DNA of 64,000 nt from Gammaproteobacteria bacterium (GTDB lineage Bacteria; Pseudomonadota; Gammaproteobacteria; JAABTG01): NCBI GenBank assembly GCA_017999615.1, contig JAGNLM010000009.1:1-64000 (forward strand), in the 5' to 3' direction. The position numbers and the translations under genes are program-made. The notes below the pieces were generated by a model. That model searched no databases and had not been told where the DNA came from. It was given only the letters and a program-made list of their open reading frames with translations. Shown one piece after another: positions 1-8,966 of this stretch. Each line of letters begins with the position of its first letter. The stretch's first letter is position 1.

Positions 1-15
1 CACCGGGAGAACGAA

Positions 16-339
16 ATGAAGAAGGTCCTCGTTGCGACACTGGCCTGCGCCCTGATGGGCGCGTGGGGTAGCGCCCTGGCCGCCGGCGACGCGGCGGCGG
101 GCAAGGCGAAGTCGGCCGCGTGCGCCGGCTGCCACGGTCCCGACGGCAACGCGACCGTGCCCATGTACCCGAAGATCGCGGGCCAGAACGTCCAGTACCT
201 GGAGTCCTCGATGAAGGCCTACAAGGCCGGCGAGCGCACCGGTGGCCAGGCGGCCAGCATGAAGCCCATGGTCTCCGGCCTGAACGACCAGGACATCGCG
301 AACCTGGCGGCCTTCTACGCGGGCCAGGCCTGCAAGTAG
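16..339 (+). CDS. Small periplasmic class I cytochrome c (c553/c4-like)
   Basis: A 107-residue monohaem c-type cytochrome, expected to carry electrons in the periplasm. Residues 1-23 form a signal peptide (MKK, hydrophobic core, ALAA before GDAAAG). The haem site CAGCH is at residues 36-40, and Met82 or Met85 in SMKPM is the likely distal ligand. The length fits a single cytochrome c553 domain. A GGGAGA ribosome site precedes the ATG, and a strong intrinsic terminator follows directly, so it is probably transcribed alone or as the last gene of an upstream operon. The partner is not evident; in a sulfur oxidiser it could accept electrons from sulfur enzymes, which is inference. Confidence 0.9.
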   Translation: MKKVLVATLACALMGAWGSALAAGDAAAGKAKSAACAGCHGPDGNATVPMYPKIAGQNVQYLESSMKAYKAGERTGGQAASMKPMVSGLNDQDIANLAAFYAGQACK

Positions 340-354
340 TCCCCAGGGTCACCG

Positions 355-391
355 ACCGGGGTGGGCGTGCAGCCCGCCCCGGTTTTTTTTT
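355..391 (+). terminator. Rho-independent terminator
   Basis: A 12-bp stem (355-366 with 372-383, one G-T pair) with loop GTGCA runs into a nine-T tract (383-391). It lies 16 bases after the stop codon of the cytochrome gene and is one of the clearest terminators in the window. Confidence 0.93.
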
Positions 392-489
392 GGGGCGAGC
401 TCCGGACCCGCAGGGGCGCGCGCCTTAAAGTTTTGGGCGCTCGGGTCGAACAAGAGCCGAAGTCACCCTCACAACCGGCCCGACCCAGG

Positions 490-1878
490 ATGCTGCGCGC
501 AAGATCCAAGCCCGAGGACCCGGTCGACCACTGGAGGACCCGCTATCTGCACAGCCTCGACGAGCTCGAGCAGAAGGAGCGCGGGTGGTCGGAGGTCGAG
601 CGGCTCCTGCGCCGGGCCCTGGGCCGGATGGCGTTGGCCACCGTCGAGGCCCACCCCGACCTCGCCCCCGAGCTCGAGCGGCTCCGGGAGGCGGGCCGGG
701 AGAACGCGGAGAGTCCGCGCTTCGCGGCCATCGCCAGCGACCTGGCCGACGCCGCCCTGCGCGCGCCTGCGCCCCGCAAGGGCCGGAGCGCCAGCGCCGG
801 GGGCGCGCCCGACGCGGTCCGGGCGGGCGCGGCCGGGGCGGTCACCCCCGAGGACGTCCTCGCAGAGATCCTCCACCGCCTGGAGCCCCGGGACGCGGAG
901 GGCGACACCGTGGCGGGGCTGCTCGACCGTCTGAGCCGACCGGTCCCTCCGGTGGAACTTCCCCCCCTCGTCAAGGCCGTCGCCGACCTGGTGGGCCGCG
1001 TGCGCAGGGGCCTCGAAGAGGAGAAGCGGGGCCTCGAGAGCTTTCTCAGCGACGTCAGTGAGCGTCTGGCCGAGCTGGGGGACAACCTGTCCCGGTCCCG
1101 CCTCGACCGCCAGGCCTCCCAGGAGGGCCGCGAGACCCTGGGCGAGCAGGTGAAGCACGAGGTCGCCGGGATGCGCATCTCGGTCGAGCGGGCGCGGGAC
1201 GTGGATGGGCTGAAGGAGGCGGTGCGCTTGGGGCTCGCCGCCGTGGAAACCCACGTGGGCGAGCACCTGCGCGTCGAGGGGCGGCGCCACGCCAAGGCAG
1301 ACGAGGAGGCCCGGGCGACCTCCGAACGGCTGGTCCGCCTGGTGGCCGAGACCGGCCGGCTGCGTGAGCGCCTGCACCGGGCCCGCGAGCGTGCCGTGCG
1401 GGACCCCCTGACGGGCCTGTACAACCGCCTCGCCTACGCGGAGCGCGCCGCCCAGGCGTTCGCCCACTGGCGGCGCTACGGGGACCCTCTCTCGCTGCTG
1501 GTCCTGGACGTGGACCACTTCAAGGCGCTGAACGACCGTTACGGGCACGCCGCTGGCGACCGGGCGCTCAAGGCCATCAGCGACGTCCTTGCGGGGACCC
1601 TGCGCGAGTCGGACTTCCTCGCCCGCCACGGCGGCGAAGAGTTCGTGGCGCTGCTGCCGAAGACCGGCCGGGACGCGTCCGCAAGCGTCGCCGAGAAGCT
1701 GCGCCAGGCGGTCGAGGCGCTGCAGTTCCAGTACCAGGACCAGCGGGTCTTGATCACCGTATCCTGCGGCGCGGCGGAGTTCCGCCCGGGCGACACGCCG
1801 GCGTCGGTCTTCGAGCGGGCCGACCGGGCCCTCTACCGCGCCAAGCAGGCGGGCCGCAATCGCGCTGAGGTCGACTGA
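490..1878 (+). CDS. Diguanylate cyclase with N-terminal helical region
   Basis: A soluble GGDEF-domain protein of 462 residues that should make c-di-GMP from two GTP. The C-terminal GGDEF domain starts near residue 300 (DPLTGLYNRLAY) and holds the active motif GGEEF at about residues 381-385. An RxxD inhibitory site (RESD) stands exactly five residues before it, so product inhibition is expected. The N-terminal ~290 residues are charged, predicted helical and coiled-coil-like, with no recognised sensor domain. The open frame extends upstream to 361, but that part crosses the terminator's T tract, so the ATG at 490 is preferred. It converges with mog. Confidence 0.88.
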   Translation: MLRARSKPEDPVDHWRTRYLHSLDELEQKERGWSEVERLLRRALGRMALATVEAHPDLAPELERLREAGRENAESPRFAAIASDLADAALRAPAPRKGRSASAGGAPDAVRAGAAGAVTPEDVLAEILHRLEPRDAEGDTVAGLLDRLSRPVPPVELPPLVKAVADLVGRVRRGLEEEKRGLESFLSDVSERLAELGDNLSRSRLDRQASQEGRETLGEQVKHEVAGMRISVERARDVDGLKEAVRLGLAAVETHVGEHLRVEGRRHAKADEEARATSERLVRLVAETGRLRERLHRARERAVRDPLTGLYNRLAYAERAAQAFAHWRRYGDPLSLLVLDVDHFKALNDRYGHAAGDRALKAISDVLAGTLRESDFLARHGGEEFVALLPKTGRDASASVAEKLRQAVEALQFQYQDQRVLITVSCGAAEFRPGDTPASVFERADRALYRAKQAGRNRAEVD

Positions 1879-1901
1879 GCGGGGCCCTGCCGCCCCGGGG
1901 C

Positions 1902-2474
1902 TCAGCCTGCCCCGCTGGCCCCCGGGGAAGGGGAGCGGCGCGCGGACTTCGGGCGGAAGGCCTTCACGAGCTCCTCGCGCGTCTCCACCCACGGCCCCCC
2001 GATCAGGTCGATGCAGTAGGGCACCGCGGCGAACACCCCGTCCAGGGTCTCCTGGATGGCCTTCGGCTGCCCCGGCAGGTTCAGGATGAGGCAGGACCCG
2101 CGTGTCACCCCCACCTGCCGCGAGAGGATGGCCGTCGGCACGTAGCGGAGGCTGACAGCCCGCATGGCCTCGCCGAAGCCGGGCAGCACTCGGTCGGCGA
2201 CGGCGAGGGTGGCCTCCGGGGTGACGTCCCGGGGCGCCGGTCCGGTGCCGCCGGTGGTGAGCACCAGGCAGCAGCCCTCCCGGTCCACGAGGTCCTCGAG
2301 CGTGCGCTCGATGAGCGGCTGCTCGTCCGGGATGAGCCGCTCGACCCGGCGGATCGGGTTCAGGAGCACCCGGCCGAGCCACTCTGCCAGGGCCGGGATG
2401 CCCTGGTCCTGGTACACGCCGCTCGACGCGCGGTCGCTGATGGAGCAGAGCCCGACGGTGACCTCGGCAAGCAT
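1902..2474 (-). CDS. mog: Molybdopterin adenylyltransferase (Mog/MoaB family)
   Basis: A 190-residue cytoplasmic enzyme of molybdenum cofactor synthesis that adenylylates molybdopterin before metal insertion. It starts MLAEVTVGLCSISDRAS and carries the family's nucleotide-binding loop TTGGTGPAPRDVTPEA. The sequence LNLPGQPKAIQE matches the second conserved MogA/MoaB block. The length matches MogA. It follows the PEP-binding-domain gene on the same strand with a 12-base gap, so the two may be co-transcribed. No other moa or moe genes are in the window. Confidence 0.88.
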   Translation of the reverse strand: MLAEVTVGLCSISDRASSGVYQDQGIPALAEWLGRVLLNPIRRVERLIPDEQPLIERTLEDLVDREGCCLVLTTGGTGPAPRDVTPEATLAVADRVLPGFGEAMRAVSLRYVPTAILSRQVGVTRGSCLILNLPGQPKAIQETLDGVFAAVPYCIDLIGGPWVETREELVKAFRPKSARRSPSPGASGAG

Positions 2475-2486
2475 CGCGGTTTCCCC

Positions 2487-5126
2487 CTAATCCCCCCGGC
2501 CCGAGCCCTGCGCCGGGCCGGACAGATAGCACAGAACCCGCTGGTCGAGCGAGCTCGCCCAGACCATCAGCCTCGCCCCCCCCGACGAGGGCGGAGCAAG
2601 GTCGACGACGCGCACGGCGTGGGACCACTCGGCCGCGTCGGGCACCAGTTCCGCCAGGCGGTTCGGGGACTGCTCGAAGAATTCGAGGCTCCACGCGTTG
2701 CCGGGGCGCCCCGGGAAGAGCGCCGTGTAGAGGATGTCCATCTCCACCAGGTCGTTGAAGAAGTGCGTCCCGAGCGAGACGTCGGGCACGAGGTTCTCGC
2801 GCATGGCCACGATCTCGCAGAGCACCGAGACCGTGTCGATTTCCGAGAACGAAACCGGCACGCCGAGCATCGGCATGGTGGTGCCCCAGCGCCCCGGCCC
2901 GGCCAGCAGGACCCGCCGCGCGGGTGACTCCCTGTCTGCGTGCAGGATGCGCCCGATGAGGCGCGCGACCGCGTAGCGCTCCTGCGTCGGCAGCTGCCCG
3001 TACACGGACGGGGTGACGTAGACCACCCGGTCGATGGCGTGCTGGCGGCTCTTCCCGATGACCGCGCCGGACGCCTCCAGCACCACGTCCCCGGGGGCGA
3101 GCTCGGCCGGAAGGCTCTCGGCCGCGACCTCCGTGGCCACCTGCAGCGGGCGGCACTGCACGAGGTTGATCTTGTAGTGGTCCCCGTCGAAGAAGTTCGC
3201 CGTGAACTCGAGGTCGACCGGGTACCGGTAGGCCTCCTCCAGCGTTTGCAGCATCCGGCGCATGTCGGCCACGAAGGAAGTCTTCGCGAGCAGGTGCTCG
3301 AAGGTGAGCAGCTGCGCGGTCGGCGGCGGCAGGCCGTCGCGCGCGGCGCGGCGCACGAGCCCCTGGTCGAGCGAGGCGAAGACGTGCAGCGGCAGGTCGT
3401 ACCCGCGCGCGACCATGTCGTTGAACTCCACCGCCACCACCTGGCTCGCGTCGAGGTCGATCACGTCGACGCGCCGCTGCGAGAACTGGCGCACCTCCTC
3501 CACGTCGCTCTCGGGCCGGCGCTGGGGCGCGTTCAGCGCGACGACCCGCGTGTAGTCGTCGTCGGACCGATCCACCGCGCGCGTCCCGAGCCCGAACACC
3601 AGCCGCACCATCCCCGCCCGGGGGTCGATCAGCTTGTTCCAGACGTAGGGGTTCACGGAGAGCCCGACGCCCGCCACCTGCGGGAAGAACAGGTTGCCGT
3701 AGCGGCGGCCCGAGACGCGCTGCACGAGCAGCGACATCTGCTCGTCGCGGTCGAGCAGCCCGCGCTGCTCGCGGTAGCGCAGCGCCTTCTCGCTCATGGT
3801 GCTCGCGTAGATCGTCTTCACCGCCGCGATGAAATCGTCCAGGCGCTTCTCGTGCGATCCCTGGTTGGCGCAGAACACGCTCTCGTACTTTCCGGCGAAG
3901 GCGTTGCCGTAGCTGTCTTCGAGCAGGCTGCTCGAGCGCACGATGATGGGCGACTGGCTGAAGTAGTCGAGCATCTCGGAGAAGTCCGCCACGATCTCGT
4001 CGGGGAACCGGCCGGTGATGATCCGCCGGCGCGCCTCGTGCAGGTCGTCGGTGAAATCGCCCTGGCAGCGCTGGCGCTGGCGGTGCAGCCAGCAGCCGTT
4101 GTCCACCAGATACGAGTAGAACACGTCCGAGCCGATGTAGAAGGAGTCGTGAGCCTCGAGCAGCGAGCTCCAGCGCGGATCCTGCTTGCGCAGGATGGCG
4201 CGCGCGAGCAGCATGCCGACCGACTTGCCGCCGATGAGGCCGGTGCCGATCATCCGCTTCCAGATCCTCAGCACCTCGCCGAGGTCGAGATAGGCCTCCG
4301 CGAGCTGCAGGACCCGCTCGTCCTGGGTGAAGGCCATGCGCAACAGGGAGCGGAACAACTGCCCCGGGTCCACCGCAGGCTTCTCCCCGCGCTGCTGCAC
4401 CTCCCACACCCGCTCAGCCAGCAGGAACGTGCGGTTCCACTTGCCGAGGCGGAAGCGCACGGAGTCGAGCCCCGCCCAGGGCTGCTCGGTCAGGATCTCC
4501 GCGATGACGGAGCTGTCCGAGATCGGACGGAAGTCCTCGCCCTCCCACGCGTGCAGCATGTACATGGTCGGCGAGTAGCGGTGCTCCACCTTGCTCGGCT
4601 GGATGTAGACCAGGCCTTTGTGCCGGAACACGTCGGTCACGATCTGCGCGGTGTGCGTGATGGGCCCGGTGGCCTGCGCCGAGTGCAGGCCGCGAAGGAT
4701 CGGGAAGTACGCGAGCGACTCCACGTCGTAGACGTAGGGGCACGTGAGCATGAAGAAGTTTCCGAGCATGCGGTCGCTCGACCAGGTCTCGGCGAGATCG
4801 GAGAGGCAGTCGAAGACGAAGAAGGCGCCGCGCCCCGCCTCGCGGATCGCCGCACGCACGCCGGTGATGAAGCGCTCGAACCCGTGGGAGATGTCCAGCT
4901 GGCGCACCTCCGCGCAGTCCCCTTCCTCCAGCAGCGGCGGGTGCTCCGCGAAGCGCAGATACACGAGCTTGCGCCCCGCCCTGCGCGCCGCCTGGCAGCA
5001 GGCGGGGACCAGGGGCGCGAAGTCGTCGATGTGGTCGACCTGCCAGACCAGGTTGTCGCCAGGCAGCAATCCACGAAATACCCGGTCGAGTGCCGGGATG
5101 CCGGTGCTGAAAGGGGATTCGATCAT
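2487..5126 (-). CDS. PEP/pyruvate-binding (PPDK_N) domain protein with KaiC-like N-terminus
   Basis: An 879-residue protein. Residues ~1-230 resemble a RecA/KaiC fold (STGIPALDRVFRGLLPGD) but have no Walker A lysine: the expected P-loop is replaced by WQVDHIDDFAPLV. Residues ~280-650 are an ATP-grasp PEP-synthase/PPDK N-terminal domain (TGLIGGKSVGMLLARA; VRSSSLLEDSYGNAFAGKYES; VQCRPLQV). The phosphohistidine swivel motif and the PEP-binding barrel are missing, so it cannot be a complete PEP synthase. The C-terminal ~200 residues are unassigned. The start ATG at 5126 follows GGAG. The reaction is unknown; ATP-dependent phosphotransfer is likely. Confidence 0.75.
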   Translation of the reverse strand: MIESPFSTGIPALDRVFRGLLPGDNLVWQVDHIDDFAPLVPACCQAARRAGRKLVYLRFAEHPPLLEEGDCAEVRQLDISHGFERFITGVRAAIREAGRGAFFVFDCLSDLAETWSSDRMLGNFFMLTCPYVYDVESLAYFPILRGLHSAQATGPITHTAQIVTDVFRHKGLVYIQPSKVEHRYSPTMYMLHAWEGEDFRPISDSSVIAEILTEQPWAGLDSVRFRLGKWNRTFLLAERVWEVQQRGEKPAVDPGQLFRSLLRMAFTQDERVLQLAEAYLDLGEVLRIWKRMIGTGLIGGKSVGMLLARAILRKQDPRWSSLLEAHDSFYIGSDVFYSYLVDNGCWLHRQRQRCQGDFTDDLHEARRRIITGRFPDEIVADFSEMLDYFSQSPIIVRSSSLLEDSYGNAFAGKYESVFCANQGSHEKRLDDFIAAVKTIYASTMSEKALRYREQRGLLDRDEQMSLLVQRVSGRRYGNLFFPQVAGVGLSVNPYVWNKLIDPRAGMVRLVFGLGTRAVDRSDDDYTRVVALNAPQRRPESDVEEVRQFSQRRVDVIDLDASQVVAVEFNDMVARGYDLPLHVFASLDQGLVRRAARDGLPPPTAQLLTFEHLLAKTSFVADMRRMLQTLEEAYRYPVDLEFTANFFDGDHYKINLVQCRPLQVATEVAAESLPAELAPGDVVLEASGAVIGKSRQHAIDRVVYVTPSVYGQLPTQERYAVARLIGRILHADRESPARRVLLAGPGRWGTTMPMLGVPVSFSEIDTVSVLCEIVAMRENLVPDVSLGTHFFNDLVEMDILYTALFPGRPGNAWSLEFFEQSPNRLAELVPDAAEWSHAVRVVDLAPPSSGGARLMVWASSLDQRVLCYLSGPAQGSGRGD

Positions 5127-5317
5127 GGTCGGTCTCCGGGTTCCGCCGAGGGCGGGGCCGGCGCGCGACCCCGCGGGGAGTCCGGGCCAGTATAGGTTAT
5201 TGCGAATGCCCGGCGGCGAGACTATCGTTCGCGTCCGCAGCGGACTACCCCCGCGTGCCGCGGCTGCTGCAATTGTGTGGCACGGCTTTGTCGGGCACGC
5301 GGGGACCGTGAGCTTGA

Positions 5318-6796
<1,479 letters not shown>

Positions 6797-6815
6797 CACC
6801 GGCACCGAAGAGCGG

Positions 6816-6841
6816 GGGGTGGAGCCAGGGGGCTCCACCCC
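6816..6841 (+). terminator. Strong hairpin downstream of gdhA, no T tract
   Basis: A perfect 11-bp inverted repeat (6816-6826 with 6831-6841, loop AGGG) starts 19 bases after the gdhA stop. A second small hairpin (GCCGC-TGCT-GCGGC) follows. There is no run of T, so it may be a transcript-end or mRNA-stability element rather than a standard intrinsic terminator. Confidence 0.45.
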
Positions 6842-6923
6842 GCCGCTGCTGCGGCGGCTGCCACCCCCACCGCTGTCGTCACCGCCACCCCAACCGCCAC
6901 CCTCACTGCGGTCGCCATCCCGG

Positions 6924-7661
6924 ATGAGCCTGCGCGCACTGCTCCGGGGCCTCTCGCTCATCCTGTCGCTCGCCCTGCTGGGCTGGCTCTCCGAGCACCT
7001 GGACCTCGCCGACATGCTCTCCGAGCACTGGGTCGACGACCGGGTGCGGGACAAGGGCTGGGCGGGGGATCTGCTGTTCCTCGGGATGGGCGCGCTCACC
7101 ACCGCGCTCGGCTTCCCGCGCCAGGTCGTGGCGTTCCTCGGCGGCTACGCCTTCGGCTTCACCCGGGGCTCCGCGCTCGCCCTGCTCGCCACCGCCGCCG
7201 GCGCCTGGCTGGCCTTCGGCTACGCCCGCTGGCTCGGGCGCGGCCTGGTCCTGGACCGGTTCCCGAGCCGCATCCGCAAGCTCGACGACTTCCTGCGCGG
7301 GCACCCCTTCGCCATGGCGCTGGTCATCCGCCTGCTGCCCGTCGGCAACAACCTGGTCACCAACCTGGTGGCGGGGGTATCCAGCGTCGCCGCCGCCCCC
7401 TTCTTCGCCGGGTCCGCGCTGGGGTACGTGCCCCAGACCGCCGCCTTCGCCCTCGCGGGCAGCGGCGTGACCTTCCACCCGGGCGTGCGCATCAGCCTCG
7501 CGGTCCTGCTCTTCGTGGGCTCGAGCCTGCTCGGCGTGTGGCTCTACCGGCGCCACCGGCACGGCGCGGCGCTGGAAGAGGAGATCGACGAGGAGCTGGG
7601 GGAGGCGCGCGCCGGGTCGGGCCCGGCGCCGCGCGGACCGGTCGGCCCGGGCTCGCGTTGA
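6924..7661 (+). CDS. TVP38/TMEM64-family (DedA-like) inner-membrane protein
   Basis: A 245-residue integral membrane protein with about five to six hydrophobic segments. It has the VTT/SNARE-associated core: LTTALGFPRQVVAFLGGYAF near residues 53-72 and RLLPVGNNLVTNLVAGVSS with the conserved R and N. The C-terminal tail is charged and Pro/Gly-rich. This family is thought to act in membrane lipid homeostasis, but the exact activity of this member is unknown. The ATG at 6924 is chosen because the upstream open frame is low-complexity proline sequence that crosses the gdhA hairpin. Confidence 0.82.
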   Translation: MSLRALLRGLSLILSLALLGWLSEHLDLADMLSEHWVDDRVRDKGWAGDLLFLGMGALTTALGFPRQVVAFLGGYAFGFTRGSALALLATAAGAWLAFGYARWLGRGLVLDRFPSRIRKLDDFLRGHPFAMALVIRLLPVGNNLVTNLVAGVSSVAAAPFFAGSALGYVPQTAAFALAGSGVTFHPGVRISLAVLLFVGSSLLGVWLYRRHRHGAALEEEIDEELGEARAGSGPAPRGPVGPGSR

Positions 7662-7662
7662 G

Positions 7663-7678
7663 CGGGCCGGTCGGCCCG
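7663..7678. terminator. Small dyad between convergent genes
   Basis: A 6-bp GC inverted repeat (CGGGCC-GGTC-GGCCCG) sits in the 25-base gap between the convergent TVP38-like and OsmC-like genes. It could serve both strands but has no T tract. Confidence 0.25.
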
Positions 7679-7686
7679 GGGGCGTC

Positions 7687-8088
7687 CTATTCCGTCACGC
7701 TGGTCGTGACGCTGAACTGGGGCGGGTTCTCTAGGTGCTTCTTGACTGCGCACTGGTCGGCCGCGCGGATGAGCGCGTCCCGGTATTTCTCCGGGAAGGA
7801 CGGTGGGACCTGGATGTCCAGGTAGATCCGGCGCACCAGGCGCGTCGCCGGGTCCATCTCCATGCGCTGCACCAGGCGGATCCCCTCGGCCGGCAGGCCG
7901 CGCTGGCGGCAGAAGCCGAGCACGTAGATGCCAGCGCAGGTGCCGATGGAGGCGAGGAAGACCAGGAACGGGGCGGGGGCCGAGTCGTCGCCGCCGCCGG
8001 AGCGGGGCTGGTCGGTGTGCACCGTGTACGAGCCGTAGTGGGCGTCCACGCGGGCGCCGCCGGGAAAGTCGATGATGAATTCGCTCAT
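7687..8088 (-). CDS. OsmC/Ohr-family protein
   Basis: A 133-residue OsmC-like protein. Cys residues in the usual places (SIGTCAG near residue 50 and AADQCAVKKHL near residue 111) suggest a thiol peroxidase-type active pair, although substrates differ widely in this family. MSEF with AGGGAGGA about nine bases upstream supports the start. It is the second gene to converge on the 7.66 kb point, and a promoter-like element lies about 30 bases upstream. Whether it is an organic hydroperoxide reductase or a sulfur-related YhfA-type protein cannot be settled here. Confidence 0.8.
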   Translation of the reverse strand: MSEFIIDFPGGARVDAHYGSYTVHTDQPRSGGGDDSAPAPFLVFLASIGTCAGIYVLGFCRQRGLPAEGIRLVQRMEMDPATRLVRRIYLDIQVPPSFPEKYRDALIRAADQCAVKKHLENPPQFSVTTSVTE

Positions 8089-8114
8089 GGTCGGAGTCCT
8101 CCCTTTTTCGCGAA

Positions 8115-8144
8115 ATTTTACACCCGCGGCGAGACGGGGTCGAA
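8115..8144 (-). promoter_or_regulatory. Candidate sigma-70 promoter for the OsmC-like gene
   Basis: Read on the minus strand, TTCGAC (8139-8144) and TAAAAT (8115-8120) are separated by 18 bp and lie just upstream of the OsmC-like start. The AT-rich -10 stands out in this GC-rich DNA. Pattern match only. Confidence 0.35.
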
Positions 8145-8161
8145 CTGGCCAGATGGGGTGG

Positions 8162-8797
8162 CTAGATGGGGCGGCAGAGCCAGTAGCCGCCGAACTTCGA
8201 CACCCGCCTGGCCCGCTCGAGCTCCAGGCCCGCGCCGAGGAGCTCGCGCTCCCGGTCCTCCGCGACGAAGAGCGGGTAGTTCGGTCCCTCCACCCACTCG
8301 ATCAGGCGCACGAGCAGGCCGCCGTCGCAGCAGTAGTCGAAGACCAGGACGTGCTCGCGCGCGATGCGCGCGGCCTCGGCGAGGACGAAGCGCCGGAACT
8401 CCGGCGACAGGCCGTGGAGGAAATAGGCCATGGAGACGACGTCCCGGGACTTCGCCTCCAGGCGGTCCAGGTGCAGCAGGTCGAAGTGGCGGAACTCCAC
8501 CTCGGGAAACCTGCGCCGGGCGCGCGCGAGGAGCCTCTCGGCGAAGTCGAGGCCCGTGACGGGGTGGCCGCGCGCGGCGAACGCGCCCGCGAGCCCCCCG
8601 GTGCCCGTGGCGAGGTCCAGCACGGTGGCGCCGGCGGCAAGGCCCAGCTCGTCCAGGGCGTCGCGGTACTCCGGCTCCAGGCGCCGCTCCACGACCGGGT
8701 AGAGGAAGGACGACCCGTTGAAGAAGCGCAGGGCGCGCCGCCGCTCCTGCAGATAGCGGTCGCCCGCGGCGTCCGTCTTCGACTCGCTCACGCTCAC
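8162..8797 (-). CDS. Class I SAM-dependent methyltransferase
   Basis: A 211-residue methyltransferase with motif I (VLDLATGTGGLAGAFA), an acidic residue ending strand 2 (VTGLDFAERLL), and a UbiE-like N-terminus (RYLQERRRALRFFNGSSFLYP). The tail VSKFGGYWLCRPI resembles small-molecule or quinone methyltransferases, but the substrate is not evident. It starts GTG at 8797. It lies 39 bases downstream of the tRNA-Arg gene on the same strand, and the next gene downstream (OsmC-like) is also on this strand. Confidence 0.82.
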   Translation of the reverse strand: MSVSESKTDAAGDRYLQERRRALRFFNGSSFLYPVVERRLEPEYRDALDELGLAAGATVLDLATGTGGLAGAFAARGHPVTGLDFAERLLARARRRFPEVEFRHFDLLHLDRLEAKSRDVVSMAYFLHGLSPEFRRFVLAEAARIAREHVLVFDYCCDGGLLVRLIEWVEGPNYPLFVAEDRERELLGAGLELERARRVSKFGGYWLCRPI

Positions 8798-8836
8798 CCC
8801 CCCAGGGACGCCTTCAGCCCGGCAGGGAAGTCGGTA

Positions 8837-8913
<77 letters not shown>

Positions 8914-8966
8914 GACGCGAGGCGGGCAAGGATAGCGTGGGCGGCGCGCGACGTCCATGGCGGCGC

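Noticed and set aside
469..4407. A 1312-codon minus-strand open frame
   Set aside because: It overlaps the GGDEF gene, mog and most of the PEP-binding-domain gene in another frame. Its translation is Arg/Pro/Ala-rich with no domains, typical of high-G+C shadow frames.
2940..5195. A 751-codon plus-strand open frame
   Set aside because: Antisense of the PEP-binding-domain gene; no recognisable domain or ribosome site.
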